Below the pieces are notes generated by a model. It was not told where the DNA came from. It saw only the letters and a program-made list of their open reading frames with translations, and did no database searches. Shown in pieces: positions 1 through 12,719 of a DNA stretch of 64,000 nt. Made by a program: the position numbers and the translations under genes. The number at the start of each line of letters is the position of its first letter. Position 1 is the stretch's first letter. This DNA comes from Ascochyta rabiei (lineage: Eukaryota; Ascomycota; Dothideomycetes; Pleosporales; Didymellaceae), in contig NC_082423.1 of NCBI RefSeq assembly GCF_004011695.2, positions 1,178,001 through 1,242,000 on the forward strand. The letters run 5' to 3'.

Positions 1-1160
1 AGAAAGACAAAAGAAAAAAAATATAAGAAAGAACCCTCCTTACTATATAAATAAGGAAACCCTCTTATAGGCCCTTAATATTACTTATAACAGAGTTACT
101 GTTAGCTAAGACATCTAGCCTATTAGCACTACCCTTCTTCTTAAGAGATAGAGCAGGTGCTGGTGTTGCTAACACCTCTCTAACTCTAGTGCCTTAACAG
201 ACTATCTCTTGTTGCAGCTTAACTACCTTCCTGGTTAACACCCCTACATTCTCCACTAACTCTACTATCCTCCTCTTCTCTAATACTTCTCCCTTAGATA
301 GCTAACAAAGTACTAGTGCAGTATTACATTAGCAGCAGAGACTCCTTTAAGCTAGGCAGGTACTACATATAGTACACTTACTAGATCCTTTACTAACTCT
401 GTAACAACACGCTAGGCATCCTGCCTTAACTCTACTGCCTCTGCCACTAACTCTATATCTTCTCCTTCCTCCCTTACCTCTTACCTCTACGTAGTAAGGT
501 TACCTAAAAAGGTTATGTATTATAGACTAGCGTAAACTAGAACCTAGAAACTATTAGTATCAGGTAAGAACACAGAAAGATTATACTTACTAGGTAACAC
601 TTTTTATTTTTAAGTGTGTAATAAGCATACTTAGACAACAACACCTTAAGGAAGCTGTAATTAACCTTCCTCCCCCTTATAAAGGCGCAAACTAAATAAA
701 TACAGATAACCCTGTAGGCCTCTACAAGAGCTCTAGGCAGGACTAGTATTAGTATAGTAATTAAGCAACAAAATCTATAATTGTTTAGCAAGAATGTAAG
801 GAATTATAGCTAGTGTGCTTACAGCAAGATATAGTGTCTATTAGAGTAAGGAAAGGTGTAGGAATTGTCCGTTTATATACACACGCGACGTGCCTAGACA
901 ATAATAACAACAATAAACAGATAGCGTACTAAATAACAAAGGAAACAGCTTATTTTTACCTTATAATTAGGCAAGAATGTTGTAGGCAAGAAAGAGTAAT
1001 CTTTACCTTAGACGAAGATAATAAGATAAAATTAAATCAACATAATAGTAAGCTACTAAAACCCTAAAATAACGTTAAATAGGTATAATCCTGCTAGAGG
1101 ACATTAATATAGATTTTTATTTGAATTAGGATAATACACCTATATAAGAGGGAAGGTAAT
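1..1160. repeat. RIP-degraded repeat, unclassified
   Basis: AT-rich, TpA-rich sequence with no intact gene. On the minus strand, roughly 480 to 60, a frame read through its TAG codons gives a Leu/Glu/Lys/Gln-rich, coiled-coil-like protein, as in retrotransposon gag N-termini. No diagnostic motif is visible. The small open frames at 537-791 and 1126-1356 on the minus strand are Leu/Tyr/Ser-rich shadows. The stretch ends at the TG start of the Gypsy-A LTR at 1161. Confidence 0.5.
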
Positions 1161-1615
1161 TGTTAAAATCCTGTGCTAGGGCACAGCACAAACATAAGTA
1201 CCAGCCAACTAAGACCCCTAACTCCGCCATAAAGGAACAAACTGTAGAGAAGGACAGAACAGAAAGGGTTACTACGTAACTGCTTATTAATAAGTATAGT
1301 ATAATATGCTTATTTATAAGCACCCTTATACATTTTATTATACTAACTCTAGTCACTTATTAATAAGTTTTATATCTCCTTAGTATATAGTTAGTAGTAA
1401 CATAACCCTTCTAGTTTGTATTTAACCTTATTAATTAAGTTTGTCTTTAGATACTTAACCTGCTCTTAAACTAGACAGTCTACTCTGTACTATTTATTAC
1501 GCCCTATCTTTATAAGCTTTGCTTAGTTAATAACCCTAACTAATCCACTAGTACTTATCCCTAAGAACTAATAGAATTAGTGCTTATAGTCTTTAACTAA
1601 AGTACAACTTTAACA
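1161..1615 (+). repeat. 5' LTR of Gypsy-A copy 1
   Basis: The LTR is 455 bp, starts TGTTAAAATC and ends TAACA. Homologous LTRs lie at 20868-21351 (same strand) and at 27962-28446 and 50107-50590 (opposite strand); those are 484-485 bp. The 29-bp length difference is one unit of a short tandem repeat built on the palindrome CTTATTAATAAG. That unit is single here and double in the other three copies. The gag start lies about 57 bp downstream. Confidence 0.85.
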
Positions 1616-1671
1616 TTTTAAACACCCCTAAGATAAGTACTATTAGATTCTGTGCTACCTCCAGTAACTCT

Positions 1672-2720
1672 ACGTCTAGTAACATGAAAATAGATATACC
1701 TGTTACTACTAGCACTATAAATGTTAATAAGCCTAACCTTTACTACAGAAAGTGTAGTAAGCTTAATAACTAGCTTATACAGTAGGACCTCTTCTTTACC
1801 TTCTAAGGTAAGAAGGTTCCTAAGGCTAAATAATTAGTCCTTACAGCTAGCTACATACGTAGTAAAGTATTTACCTAAAATAAGCCCTTTATACAGCAGT
1901 ACTAAGCTAGTAAGGCCCTAGACAATATAGATAAATAGATAAAAGACTTTAACCTATTTAAAGAAAAGATTAAGCTAATCTTTATAGTCTCTAATAAACT
2001 ACATATTGCTTAACGTAATGTTTAGAAGATTAGACAGGATAGGTCAGCTACTAACTACGCTGCAGAATTTTAGTAGCTTACAGCTTACACTAACTAGAAT
2101 AATACTGCCCTAATTACTATGTTTCAATAAGGGTTAAAGCCTAAGGTTAAGGAAGAACTTATGCGCACTAGCGCAAGCACAGAAACCCTTAATAAGCTTA
2201 TTAATACTGCTATTAATATTAATATATAAGTCTACAAACTTTAGTAAGAACTTTAAGATAATCCTAGAGCACGTACTACTGTTATTGCTACTAACAGGCT
2301 ACTACTAAGGAACTAGTAGCGCAACAACCTAAACTAAGGACAACAAGAAGGCTGTAATTAGGTAAATACCAGTTACCGCATCTATAGAAACACTTAGAGT
2401 AGATACTACAGACCTAAAGTAATAGACCTCTTAAAGCTTAACAAGGGACTACTAAAGCAATAGAACAAGAAGCCTAAGGGGGGTAACTAACATAGAGGGA
2501 GTAGGGACTGCTATAACTGTAGTAAACTAGGCTACTTTGCTAGAGACTGCTAGATAAATAAGGTTTACTGCTAGTTAAATATACTTACGTATAATTATAA
2601 TAATATAGATGCTAGTAAATAGGAAATTCTTACTAATAACATAGGATAACTGCTAGAAGACCTTAAGTCTAGTCTAGAGGACGATAACAACTGTATTGTA
2701 CCTCTAATTTGTCTAGTAAC
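1672..2720 (+). pseudogene. Gypsy-A gag (capsid and nucleocapsid), RIP-inactivated
   Basis: The gag reading frame starts at the position equivalent to ATG in copy 2 (50050, minus strand); here the codon is ACG (1672-1674). The capsid part can be followed through many TAG codons. A CCHC-type zinc knuckle lies at 2509-2550 and reads C-YN-C-SKLG-Y-FARD-C. The metal-binding His is now Tyr (codon TAC at 2533-2535), a CAC-to-TAC, CpA-to-TpA change. In the family this protein packages the RNA genome. Confidence 0.75.
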
Positions 2721-3540
2721 ACCCTACTAGGACGCCTAGATAGGCAAGGAAACAGATTACTACTCTAACAATAACTAGCAAAAGATTGATAACCTGCTAG
2801 ACACCTTAGGAAAAGAGTTTAACTAGATTAGCTCCCTACTAACATGCAAACAAGAACGCATAGCTTAACAACGCTAGAAGCGTAATAATAAAGAAGCCTA
2901 TTACTAAATATATTAAGAACTTGTTAGTCCTATAGAAGGACCTAAAATCACAGAAATTACACTAGAACTCTAACAGCTTGTTTACTAGTATAGAAAAGAA
3001 ATTAACAATAGCAAACAGTTTACTAATAACCTGGAAGAAGCTAAAGACTAGCTTTACTATAAGTAAGAAATATAGCTTAGCCTAGAACATATACAGAAGT
3101 AGAATGAAGTACTACTAATAATTAGCCTATAACTAAAGTATATCCTTAACTGCTAAAACCTAGAAAATAGAAACCTTATATAGACAGTGTACCCTAAGGA
3201 TAAATGTATAAACTACAATAACAAGAGGCCTAGTACAGGATAGTTCCTAATATAATAATGCTTCTGTTGTAACTAATAGTACTAGTGTTACAATAACCTG
3301 TGTAAACTTTATCTTGTTAACAAATACCAGAAAGTACACTTTCTAGGAACAGACAACCTATAGGCTATAATATAAATATAGGTAGTAGTTAACAGAAGTT
3401 ACTACGACACTCACTAGCAGAACTGCCTTAACGCAGATTATAAGAAGCATTACAGTACTAAGGAGTTTAAAGGGTTTAGTAACAAGGGGACTTTTTTAGG
3501 CTAGCGCCTACAAGCCCTAGGGATTAATCTACTAATAGCA
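2721..3540 (+). pseudogene. Gypsy-A linker between gag knuckle and protease, with coiled coil and Cys cluster
   Basis: Read through its TAG codons, this stretch continues in the gag-pol frame. It gives a charged, Gln/Glu/Lys/Leu-rich helical segment (about 2860-3200) that looks like a coiled coil. A second Cys-rich patch follows at about 3260-3312, with several Cys spaced two to five residues apart. I do not recognise a named domain. The next recognisable feature is the aspartic protease, so this is probably the C-terminal gag or pol linker. Confidence 0.45.
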
Positions 3541-6500
3541 TTAGGAACAATTACCTTATTAAGCTACCTATTAAACTAAATAGGGTAGCCTTAATAGCAC
3601 TCTTAGACTTAGAAGTATAAGTAAGTTATATATCTAGGATAATACTATAGTAAGCTAGACTTAGCTTATATTATAAAAAAAACACTTACTTACTCTAAGT
3701 AGCTAATAAAGAATTAATACTAGGCAAACTGCGAATTATGTTTAAAGTAATAGCAGCACCCCTATAGATACAGGGGCACTATAAGGAAATAAACCTAGAT
3801 GTCTTTGCAAAGGCTAGATATAATATTATATTAGGACTTTTCTAGTTATAAAAGTATAACCTAAAGATAGACTAGGTATAAGAAAGACTTTTATTAGAAG
3901 GATGTAAATATAGCACTAATATATCTACGCCTACGCAGCGCACACAGCAGCTAGTAGATAAAAAGGAGATTAATAATATCTCTTTAACATATAAGACGTG
4001 CTAAGATAGAGCAGTTAACTCTGTAGATACTAAACGCCCTACAGATTACAAAGTAAGAGTTAAGAAGGAGAGGAGTGCACCTTCTGCTATCTCTAACATA
4101 TACAGACAGTACGCAGAGATGTTTAGAGAAGTGCTTACAGCAAAAGCCCTACCTAAGCATAAACCCTAAGATTACAAGATTAAGCTCTAGACAGGAAAGA
4201 CACTACCTTTTAGGCTGTTATATTAGTTATTAGAAAAGAAAATTAAAGTACTTTAGAAGTATATAAAGAAAAACCTTAAATAGAGATTTATAAGAAGATT
4301 AGAATTACCTATAGGGTACCTAATTATGTTTATTCCTAAGAAGGATAGCACGCTACAACCTTATATTAACTTTAGGAAGCTTATTAAAATTAATATTAAG
4401 AATTACTACCTGCTCTTAAATATTACAGAGTTACAGGACCAGCTAGTAGGAGCTTAGTACTTTATAGCGTTAGACCTATAAGGCACGTATAACCTTATAC
4501 ACATAAAGGAAAAAAAAGAATAGAAAACAGTATTTAGAACGTAATATAGACTCTATAAGTATCTAGTTATACTATTTAGTTTAACAAACGCACTAGCAAC
4601 ATGCTAGGAGTGAATTAATAACGTCCTAAGAGCACACCTTAACAGAACTATAGTAACGTACCTAGACAATATCCTAGTGTACTTAAAAATATTAAAGGAG
4701 CACAAATAACACGTTACAGAAGTTCTAGAATGCCTAAGGCAGGTAGACCTATAACTTAAACCTAAAAAGTACAAATAGTATAAGGAGGAAGTTAAATTCC
4801 TAGGGTATATTGTAGGACAATATAGAGTTAAGATTAGTCTAATAACAGTAGAAGTATTTAGAACTTAGTAGACGCCAAAAACAGTTAAACTGATCTAGGA
4901 ATTCTTAGGATTTGTTAACTTTAACTAACGCTTTATTAAGGACTACTCTAAGATTGCATTCCTACTAACAAAACTTAGACAGAAGGATACACTATTTAAG
5001 TAGAGACAAGAACAGAATAATATGTTTAAGGCACTTAAGTAAGCCTATATTATACCTCCTATGTTAATTATATTTAATAGTAGTACACTAATGCGTATAG
5101 AGACTAACGCCTTAGATCTTATATTAGGCGCATATATTACATAAAAAAAGGATAGATTATAGCACCCTATTATATACTACTTATATAAGTTTTTAGGATC
5201 TAAAAAACACTATAATATAAATAATACAGAATTACTTATAATTGTATTAGGTTTAGAACATTAGTAACTATACGCAGAAAGCTACTTAGAACTTACTATC
5301 TATACTAACTATAAGAACCTCGTATACTTTACTATAACTAAGGTCTTAAATTAATAATAACTACGTTAGTCTAAGATGCTTACGTTATATAAATTTAAGA
5401 TATTATATACGCTAGGTAAGGATAATAATAGAGCTAACCCACTTAGCTAACAACATAACCTTGCTAGAGAAAAAACAATAAACCAGTTCGCAGTACTAGA
5501 ATTTAACAATAATAGGTTACTTAGACTATTGCAGTAGCTAAACAATAGAATACAAATTAAAGAAAAACAGCGCATTATATTAGACGTACTAGAGGAACTT
5601 TAGAACATAAATATAGCTGATTATTATAATAACATGCTATATAGACACTCTAAAATTACATATATAGTAGAACTTATTAAGAGACACTATAAGTTTAGTA
5701 ATATAAAGGATAAGGTTACTAAATATATTAAGAACTATATTAACTGTTAGCAAAATAAACATAATACACACGCAAAATACATAGAAATATAGGTAATAGA
5801 GCTGCTAACAGCACTATAGACAAATATTACAATAGACTTTATTACACAGCTACCTATCTTAAGAGACCTCGTAACTAGATACAACTACAACCTAATCTTT
5901 ATTATAGTTAACAGATTTACTAAGTACGCTAAGATAATACTGTCTTAATATAGTTATACAACAGAGTAGCTTACAGAAGTGTTCCTAGATTAATATATAA
6001 GGTATTATAGCATACTAGATTTGATAATTAGTAGCTAAGACAAGCTCTTTACGTTAAACTACTAGACTACGCTCTTAGCAGCTAACAGTACTAAGAAGAA
6101 GCTTTTAATAGCCTATTATCTGTAAACAGATAGATAGACTAAAAGAACAGATAAGACTATAGAGACATACCTAAATAAATACAGCACCTAGTAGTAAGAT
6201 AACTAGGTTTTACTGTTACCTATAGCACAGATCGCATATAATAATAAATTATTAGAAGTAATAGAAGAATTACTATTCTTCCTAAATTACAGGATGTACC
6301 TAAATCTCTTTACTAGAAGTCTAGACACGCTAATTTAGACTAAATTTGTAATATCCTTAGTAGTAAGACTAAAGGAAGTATAAAAAAAAGCACTCTAAAA
6401 TATTAGTAAGGCTTAAGAACAAGCAATTTTATATGTTAACTAGATAAGAAAAACAGTACCTTTGCTAAAAGAGAGGGATAAAGTCTATCTCCTTGAATAA

Positions 6501-6860
6501 AACCTTTGCAGGTAAAGACTAATAAAAAGACTAGACTATATTAATGTTAGACCCTTTCTTATTTCTAAGCAGATAAGCCTAGTTAACTATAAACTTAATC
6601 TGCTAAAGAATATAAAGATCTATCTAGTGTTCTACATATTGCTATTAGAACCAGCTAACCCTAGAACGCCTATTTAGGAGAACTTCTATTATTAAGCTAA
6701 CAGTAAAGATAAATAGGAAGTTAAAAAAATAGTAATATATAAGGGAAATAGCAATTAATAAAGGTATCTAGTTAAATAGTTAGGATACCTATACTTAGAA
6801 ATTATATAGGAACTACCTGCGCACCTTATAAGCTGCTGCTAATTAGTACGTAAGTACTAT
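3541..6860 (+). pseudogene. Gypsy-A pol: protease, RT, RNase H, integrase, chromodomain (dead)
   Basis: Domains in order: aspartic protease about 3585-3900 (ends near the family motif for YDIILG, here YNIILG); reverse transcriptase about 4170-4870, with IPKKD, LDL and the catalytic box YLDN at 4659-4670; RNase H about 4990-5450; integrase with an HHCC zinc domain at 5640-5770 (pattern H...H...C) and a DFIT core around 5830-6350; C-terminal chromodomain about 6715-6850 with YLVK and LGY. The chromodomain makes this a chromovirus, a clade that targets heterochromatin. Dozens of TAG/TAA stops occur. The second catalytic Asp of YLDD is Asn (AAT, 4668-4670), so the enzyme would be inactive even without the stops. 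Confidence 0.85.
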
Positions 6861-7040
6861 AAATTGCTACAGACTCTTTAATTAAACTAAGAGTACTCTA
6901 GGTAGCTAGTAAGGCATATATGCTAATAGACGCTATAGGATAGTTAGGATTAACTTCTTCAGCTAGGTCTAACTTACTAGCCTTAACTATTCTATTTACT
7001 AAACACAGCGCCTTTTACTGCGCGCGTTTATTTACCTATT

Positions 7041-7195
7041 TGTTATAGACTGGCCTTAGGGTGGGATGTAATAAGGGTTAATATGGTATTGTATCTCTTA
7101 AGGAGGTAACACGTTGCGTGTCCTTCTAATATGTCTGTAGGGCACGTAACCGCCCTGTCTCGCTTAAGGCTTAGACAAGGTCTAAGCCTATAACA
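7041..7195 (-). repeat. 155-bp LTR of Gypsy-B copy 1
   Basis: Begins TGTTATAGAC and ends TATAACA. The same 155-bp sequence occurs inverted at 30939-31093 and 43309-43463, where it flanks the complete Gypsy-B copy 2. Confidence 0.88.
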
Positions 7196-7479
7196 TACCT
7201 CCTTTCCCTATCTCTCCCTAGCTAAATATATTTTATAGGGTCTTTTCTGTGTTTTGCGTAGATTAGAGGGACGCTAGTAGTAGGTAAACCCTAGAGCTAG
7301 TTATAGTTGCGTAAGGGCCCGCCTCTTAGTAGGTTAGCTGCTAGTCTAGTCTGTAGTTTACCTAGGGTGGTCCCTGCGCGCAGCTAGGTTATTTTTGTTT
7401 TATCTAGCACACCTGCCTAAGTTAGACACTATACCACTCTACGCTCCTACCTAACCTACCTATAACACACCTACCTAAC

Positions 7480-9190
7480 TTTTTATATATGCTCTTACCC
7501 TACCTGCTATATCTGTTATTACCTCTAGTTATAGCTATTAGGCTACTAGTTAAGGAGCTAGTAGTCCCCCTAGAGGGGGCGGTTGTAGTCTGCTACAGCC
7601 CCTCCCCTCTACCTACAACATACCTGCAGTATTTCTTATCTATAGTTTCTAATCTAGTTGTAGGGCCTAACTATATATATAGAAAGCTTACTACTGTTAT
7701 ATAGGCAACTATAAAGTTAAGGGTAACTTAGATAATAAGGACTTAGTCCCTATCTCTGCTAGCGCTGTCCTATACCGCCCCTACTGCCTTCTTACTATTC
7801 TTACTAGTTAGTCTTATAAGTGCCTATGTCTGTTATAGGTCTGCTTACTTACTAATTTCTTCTACAGCTAACTACGTTCTAGGCGCTAGTAAGACCTATT
7901 ATACCTGTGCTAAGTGTAAGCACATTTGTGTTTATAACAATAACCTCTTTACTATAAACACTAAGCTCTACTATACCTAGCGTAATTTTAAGTAGTATAT
8001 TAACGTACGTGTTCCTATTCTAGCCCCTTATTCCTAACTAATAGTAGGTAAGGCGTTTGTACGTGCTAGTAACGCCTATATTAAGACACTTAGCACCTAG
8101 GGTGTAGGCAGTAACAAAGCTAACCAGGGGCGTTAGCCTGTTTTCTACTGTAAGTTTCCCTCTTATTGCTACTATAGGTTGTCCTTTCTAATATAACATT
8201 TTTATTAGGCACCTACTATAAGCACTAGTAGGTATATAAGGCTACGCTTAACCTAGCCCTAGCTAACCCTACGCTAGCAAAGCGGTTAACCTCTGCTTAC
8301 GCTGCCTGTTCCCCCACTAAGCCTAGTACCTAGGTTGCTCTGCCTACCACACTATTGTCTAGGCGTTGTAGTAGCAACTAGCTAGACACCTACCTCTAAC
8401 AGTTTATAGCTGCTATAGGGTTAGCCTTCTAGTTCTAGACTAAGCGCATAAACTATATAGAGGTAGTCTAGGCCTACACTACTATAAGAATTTCTGTCTA
8501 TATTAGGTGTGTAGCTAACTAGATCTAAAGGACACTATTAACTAAGTTAAGCGCCTGCTTACTATGCCCTACTGCTGCCTAGAGTACACCCCAGCATCCT
8601 GCTTGTCCTACTACTGCTGCTCTAACTCCCCTAATAAGCGCTGCTTGTCTGTCCGCTAGCTCTGCTCGCTACCCTACTATTACTGCTCTCCCTTCCCTGC
8701 AGAGTTACCTACGCCCCTATGCTAGCGCTACTCTTCCTTCCTTATAAGGTCCTCTACGCCCCTTTACTATTACTGCTTCTTCTTCCTTATAGAGCTGTAT
8801 GCGCCTACCTGCTAGTACTACTTACCTTCCCCTATAGAGCTGCGCACGCCTAACTACAACTTTAAGGAAATATTACAGTTAATATGTAGCAGTACTATTA
8901 AGGTAGATATAGAGGGTGGTAATAACAACTATAAGGTTAACTGCCGCTACTGCAACACGCAGAACTAGGCCCTAGACATAGCTACTACTACCTGTTATTC
9001 CCTATCTATAAACAATAATATCTTTTTTAAGTCTTAAGGCTTACTACTAGTTACTAGGTAGTATATAAGTAAGGCAGCAGTATACTATTACTATAAGGTC
9101 CCTAAGCTCTTCTGCGCTAGGCCTTATACCCTATATAGCATCTCCTAATAGGACCCTATAAGGGTTATTATAAATAATAAAAGTTTCTTC
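7480..9190 (+). pseudogene. Gypsy-B antisense reading frame downstream of pol (copy 1)
   Basis: Between the chromodomain end of pol and the 3' LTR lie about 2 kb that carry no sense-strand domain. On the opposite (+) strand a frame can be followed from an open 71-codon segment (7489-7704) into a Cys-rich patch around 7888-8010. That patch has CxxC pairs at 7906-7917 followed by a conserved YNNNLFTINTKL block. The inverted counterpart in Gypsy-B copy 2 (about 42,520-42,620, minus strand) keeps this block and supplies more Cys (LCCT-x-C), giving a zinc-ribbon-like consensus. A Pro/Ser/Thr/Ala-rich tail follows. I do not recognise the protein. A captured or antisense accessory ORF is inferred. 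Confidence 0.45.
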
Positions 9191-9239
9191 TTTCCTATAT
9201 CTACTTCTTACGTGCTATGTATATTGCTGTAAAGGCCTT

Positions 9240-12200
9240 CTAGGCCTTTATATCCTATAACACTTCTAGTAGTTTCTATATTAGCTTTATATATCCCTTC
9301 TATTTAACTAGAACCTATAACTTGTTCTGCATATAAGCCCTCTTTTCTTTTAAGATAGACTCTACCTCCTATTTAGCCAGGGTTAGGTTATCCTCCTCTA
9401 GGACAACTAGTAGGCCTAGTCTACTTTCCTATAGGCGCTGTGTTAGTAACAGGTTAGAAGCTGTACGTTCTAGTAGGTCTACATACACTGTCTTGTAGAG
9501 GTTACCTAGCAAATCTAGGGTAACTGTTAGAGGGGTAGGAACTGCAACTACTGTGTACTAGGCTTGTAACCAGTCTAGCTTCTAGCTTAGCCTGTTAGTT
9601 TTTACATTATAGAGGGAAAACTACACGTTATCTTCTATATAGTACTGCTCTGCAGGCCTACAGCTACAGTCTATTGCGTTCTAGGTGTGTTATTGCACCT
9701 ATACTATAGCTGCCTAAGTAAGCTCTATGCCTTACTAGAGTTGGTCTAGAAAATAGACTGCCTGTCCCTATAGTGTGTTCTAGCTAACAGTTAGTAGCAC
9801 TGTTATCTGTAGGAGGTCCACATTATACCTATAGAGGAGTAGGTTAGAACTAACCCTAGTAACTAAAGAGTTGAAATTATTAAGTGCTAGTTAGTAGGCT
9901 AGAAGATAGTAAGGCTAGTTATCCTATTTAAAGTTAACTATAACCTGTAGGACTGCCTACACCTCTTAGTTGGCACACTCTGTCCCTCTGTCTGTCTAGG
10001 GGTGGTAGGCTGTAGAGAGCAGCTAGTCTACCCCTACAAGGCTACACAGCGTTGTCTAAAAATGTCCCAGCTAGTCTAAGCTGCAGTCTAAGATTATAGA
10101 GCTAGGAAAGCCTTAGAACTACTACTACGTGTTGTAGAAGACTTTAGCGTAATATTCTATAGTTATAGAAGTTATCGCCTTAAGCTGTATATACTTAGAG
10201 AGGTAATCTATAATAACTAAGAGATAGCACAGTGCGTCCTTATTAGCTTAAGAGAGGTTAACTATAAAGTCTATAGAAATCTAGGACTAAAAACAGTTAG
10301 TAATAGGTAATAGCTAGAGTAAGCGCTATTATTAGCGCTGTAACACGTACGTGCTAAAACAGTAGTAGTTATAGATATAACGCTAAACGTCCTGTAATAT
10401 CCTCTTTTAGTAGAAGTTATGTCTAATAATATAGAACGTAGCGTTAGCCTCTAGATAGCCTGTTAGGTTAGATTTGTGTGCCCTTTAGATTATTGTAGTT
10501 ATAAGTAGCTTCTAACATAGAACCTACGTAACCCTACGCTACAGCAGCGTGCTATAAGCACTAAGCGTGTAATCCATAATTTACTAAGTAGTCTTAGCCT
10601 TAGGAGGGAACTAGCAGGCCTCCTTATAGACAGCAGACAGGCGCGCTATGTGCCCTACATCCTACTAAACGCCTTTATCTTACAGTAATTACATATGCGT
10701 ATTAATAAAAAGTAGAGGTATACTAGGGTCTAGTGTACTAATTACTAACACTAAAACTAGGGTTATTATCCTATAGACCCCCCCTAACTTCCTATTATAG
10801 TCCTGTTCCTAGCAGCTTAGCGCATCTAGTTAGGCTGCTAGTCGCCCTAAGCAGAAGCAAAGATAGAAATAGAACTTTAATAGCTCTTCTGCCTATTAGT
10901 ACTGCCTCTTACTTAACCTACGTGCTGTTATAAAGTACTAGAGGTTCTTATAATTAGTAAGGATAGTAAACAGCCTAGCAACAGACCCTAATTTAGCTGC
11001 CTAGACCCCTAGGCACTTTATAACAGCAGTTAACTCCTTATTATAAATAGTGTAGTTCTATTATTCTATTATAAGTATAGCAGAGTAATACACTACTAGG
11101 CAAAGCACCTTGCTATGCTATTAAGAAAGGCAGCTGCCTAGCGCCTTACTGGAGCAGTCTACCTCTAATAGTGTTTTACGCTTAAGGTCCTACTAGGCTA
11201 GGACTAGTTCTATTATAAATGCGTTCTTTAGCCAGTAGAACGCTACGTCCTCCTCCTGCCCCTACCTAAATAAGATATCCTTCCCTGTAAGTTAATTAAA
11301 TAGGGCAGTAATATTAGAGAAGGCTGGGATAAAGTCCTAGTAGAAGTTAGTAAACCCTAGGAAACTGCAGACCCTGCGTAAAGACTGTAGAGCTTCCTAA
11401 TTATAGATAGCCTTAACCTTCTTAGGATTAAGGTAAATGTCCTTTCTAGCTTCTATAATATATCTTAGGTAGTGTACTTTCTTTGTTATAAATACGTACT
11501 TCTTAGGATCTAGGTATAGCCCTATATTGCGTAGAAGCGTAAGGACTCTGCTAACCTTCCCTAAGTAGTCTGTCCTAGACCTGCTACTATAAACTAGGAC
11601 ATTATCTAAGTACGTAGTAGTATAGTTACCTAATGTCTCTTAAAGCACGCTGTTAATGTAACGCTAAAAGAACGCTAGTGCTCTAGCTAGGCTAAATAGG
11701 CAGACTAGCTACTTAAAGAGCCTAAAACAGGTGCAGAACGTAGTAAGGTGCTTATCTCCTTCTGTAACATAAATCTAGTAAAATGCTAAACAGACATTAA
11801 CCTTAGAGAACTAGTAGGTACCCCCTAGTGTACGCAAGGTCTCCTTAATAAGAGGGAGTAGGTACTAGTTAGTAATTATAATGCTATTAAGTGCATAATA
11901 GTTTACGAACATACGCTATCTACTAAAGGACTTTTTAACTAGCAGGACTAGGGCCCCTACTAGGGAAGAGAAGGCGCAGATCTACCCCTTGTCTATTAGT
12001 GCTAACACCTGTTTCTATAGCTTAAGTAGCTAGTCTCTTAGCATGTTGTACAGAGGGCCCTAGGGTAGAGGCTCCTCCTTCCTAGACTAGTCGCGTTGTA
12101 ACTGTATGTAGTAATCTATCCAGCCCCTATATAGGAGAAGGCTAGAGGCCTTACTCTTATTAAATAGGTCCTGAAACTAGACTAACTTAGGGGGGAGAGG

Positions 12201-12340
12201 GTCCTTCTCCTCTGCTGTCCCTTGCGCTCCTAGGGATTAAACTAAGAGGATTTTAGTAATGTTGTAGAGGCTTATAGAGACAAACTAGTCCCTAGGTAGG
12301 CACTTCTAGAGCCCCTTAGCTAGGGTCTTATTAAACCAAG
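9240..12340 (-). pseudogene. Gypsy-B pol copy 1: RT, RNase H, integrase, chromodomain (dead)
   Basis: On the minus strand the order is RT (about 12150-11450), RNase H (about 11400-11000), integrase (about 10700-9900, with a C-x2-C near 10360 and the DFIVNL core) and chromodomain (about 9375-9240). The RT box reads YLDN, with the mutated codon at 11601-11603 (AAT). Many in-frame stops derive from Gln and Trp codons. It matches Gypsy-B copy 2 (32,840-41,340) throughout and differs mainly by transitions. Confidence 0.8.
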
Positions 12341-12386
12341 CTACAAACAGGAGAGCTACGTAAACGTTTACTGCATACTATAAGGA

Positions 12387-12582
12387 TTTTATAAGGGCAC
12401 TATAGGCAGGCAATAGAGCAGAGTAATATGGGATGAAATAATAGGTGATATTAATAGATGAGACAAATCCTTAATAGATAAGTCTTTAGGTGTGTAGGTG
12501 TTATATACTAGTTAGTGGGTCTCTAGGCTTAGCCTAGAACCTAACTAAGGTATTCCCTACTGTAGGGAGAACACCTGTAACA
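12387..12582 (-). repeat. 3' LTR of Gypsy-C
   Basis: About 196 bp, ending TGTAACA on the + strand and matching 20548-20745 nearly throughout. The left border is uncertain by a few bases because the end differs between the two LTRs (ttttataagg here, ttgaattataagg in the other). Confidence 0.8.
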
Positions 12583-12719
12583 ATAGCCCCCCCCCTTCTA
12601 AAGGTTTGTCCTAAACCGCTTTAGGGAATCCCCAGGGCCATTATTAAGCTCTAGAAAAACCTCCTGTAGAGGGAAAAACTTAGCAGAAGAAATATAGTGT
12701 GGCCTAGGGTAACTATCTA

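Larger units (their letters stand above)
7041..12386 (-). mobile_element. Gypsy-B copy 1, 5'-truncated chromovirus inside Gypsy-A
   Basis: Minus-strand Ty3/gypsy element with its 3' LTR at 7041-7195 and a polypurine tract (pyrimidines on the + strand) right after it at 7196-7215. Reading leftward from 12386 it contains RT, RNase H, integrase and chromodomain. Gag, protease and the 5' LTR are absent. The sequence breaks at 12386, where Gypsy-C begins, at the position equivalent to about 32,820 in the full-length copy 2. Beyond Gypsy-C the host Gypsy-A resumes, so the 5' half was deleted after or during the Gypsy-C insertion. Confidence 0.8.

Noticed and set aside
7489..7704. Stand-alone 71-residue membrane protein
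   Set aside because: Leu/Val-rich open stretch inside the Gypsy-B 3' region; better treated as part of the antisense frame or as chance.
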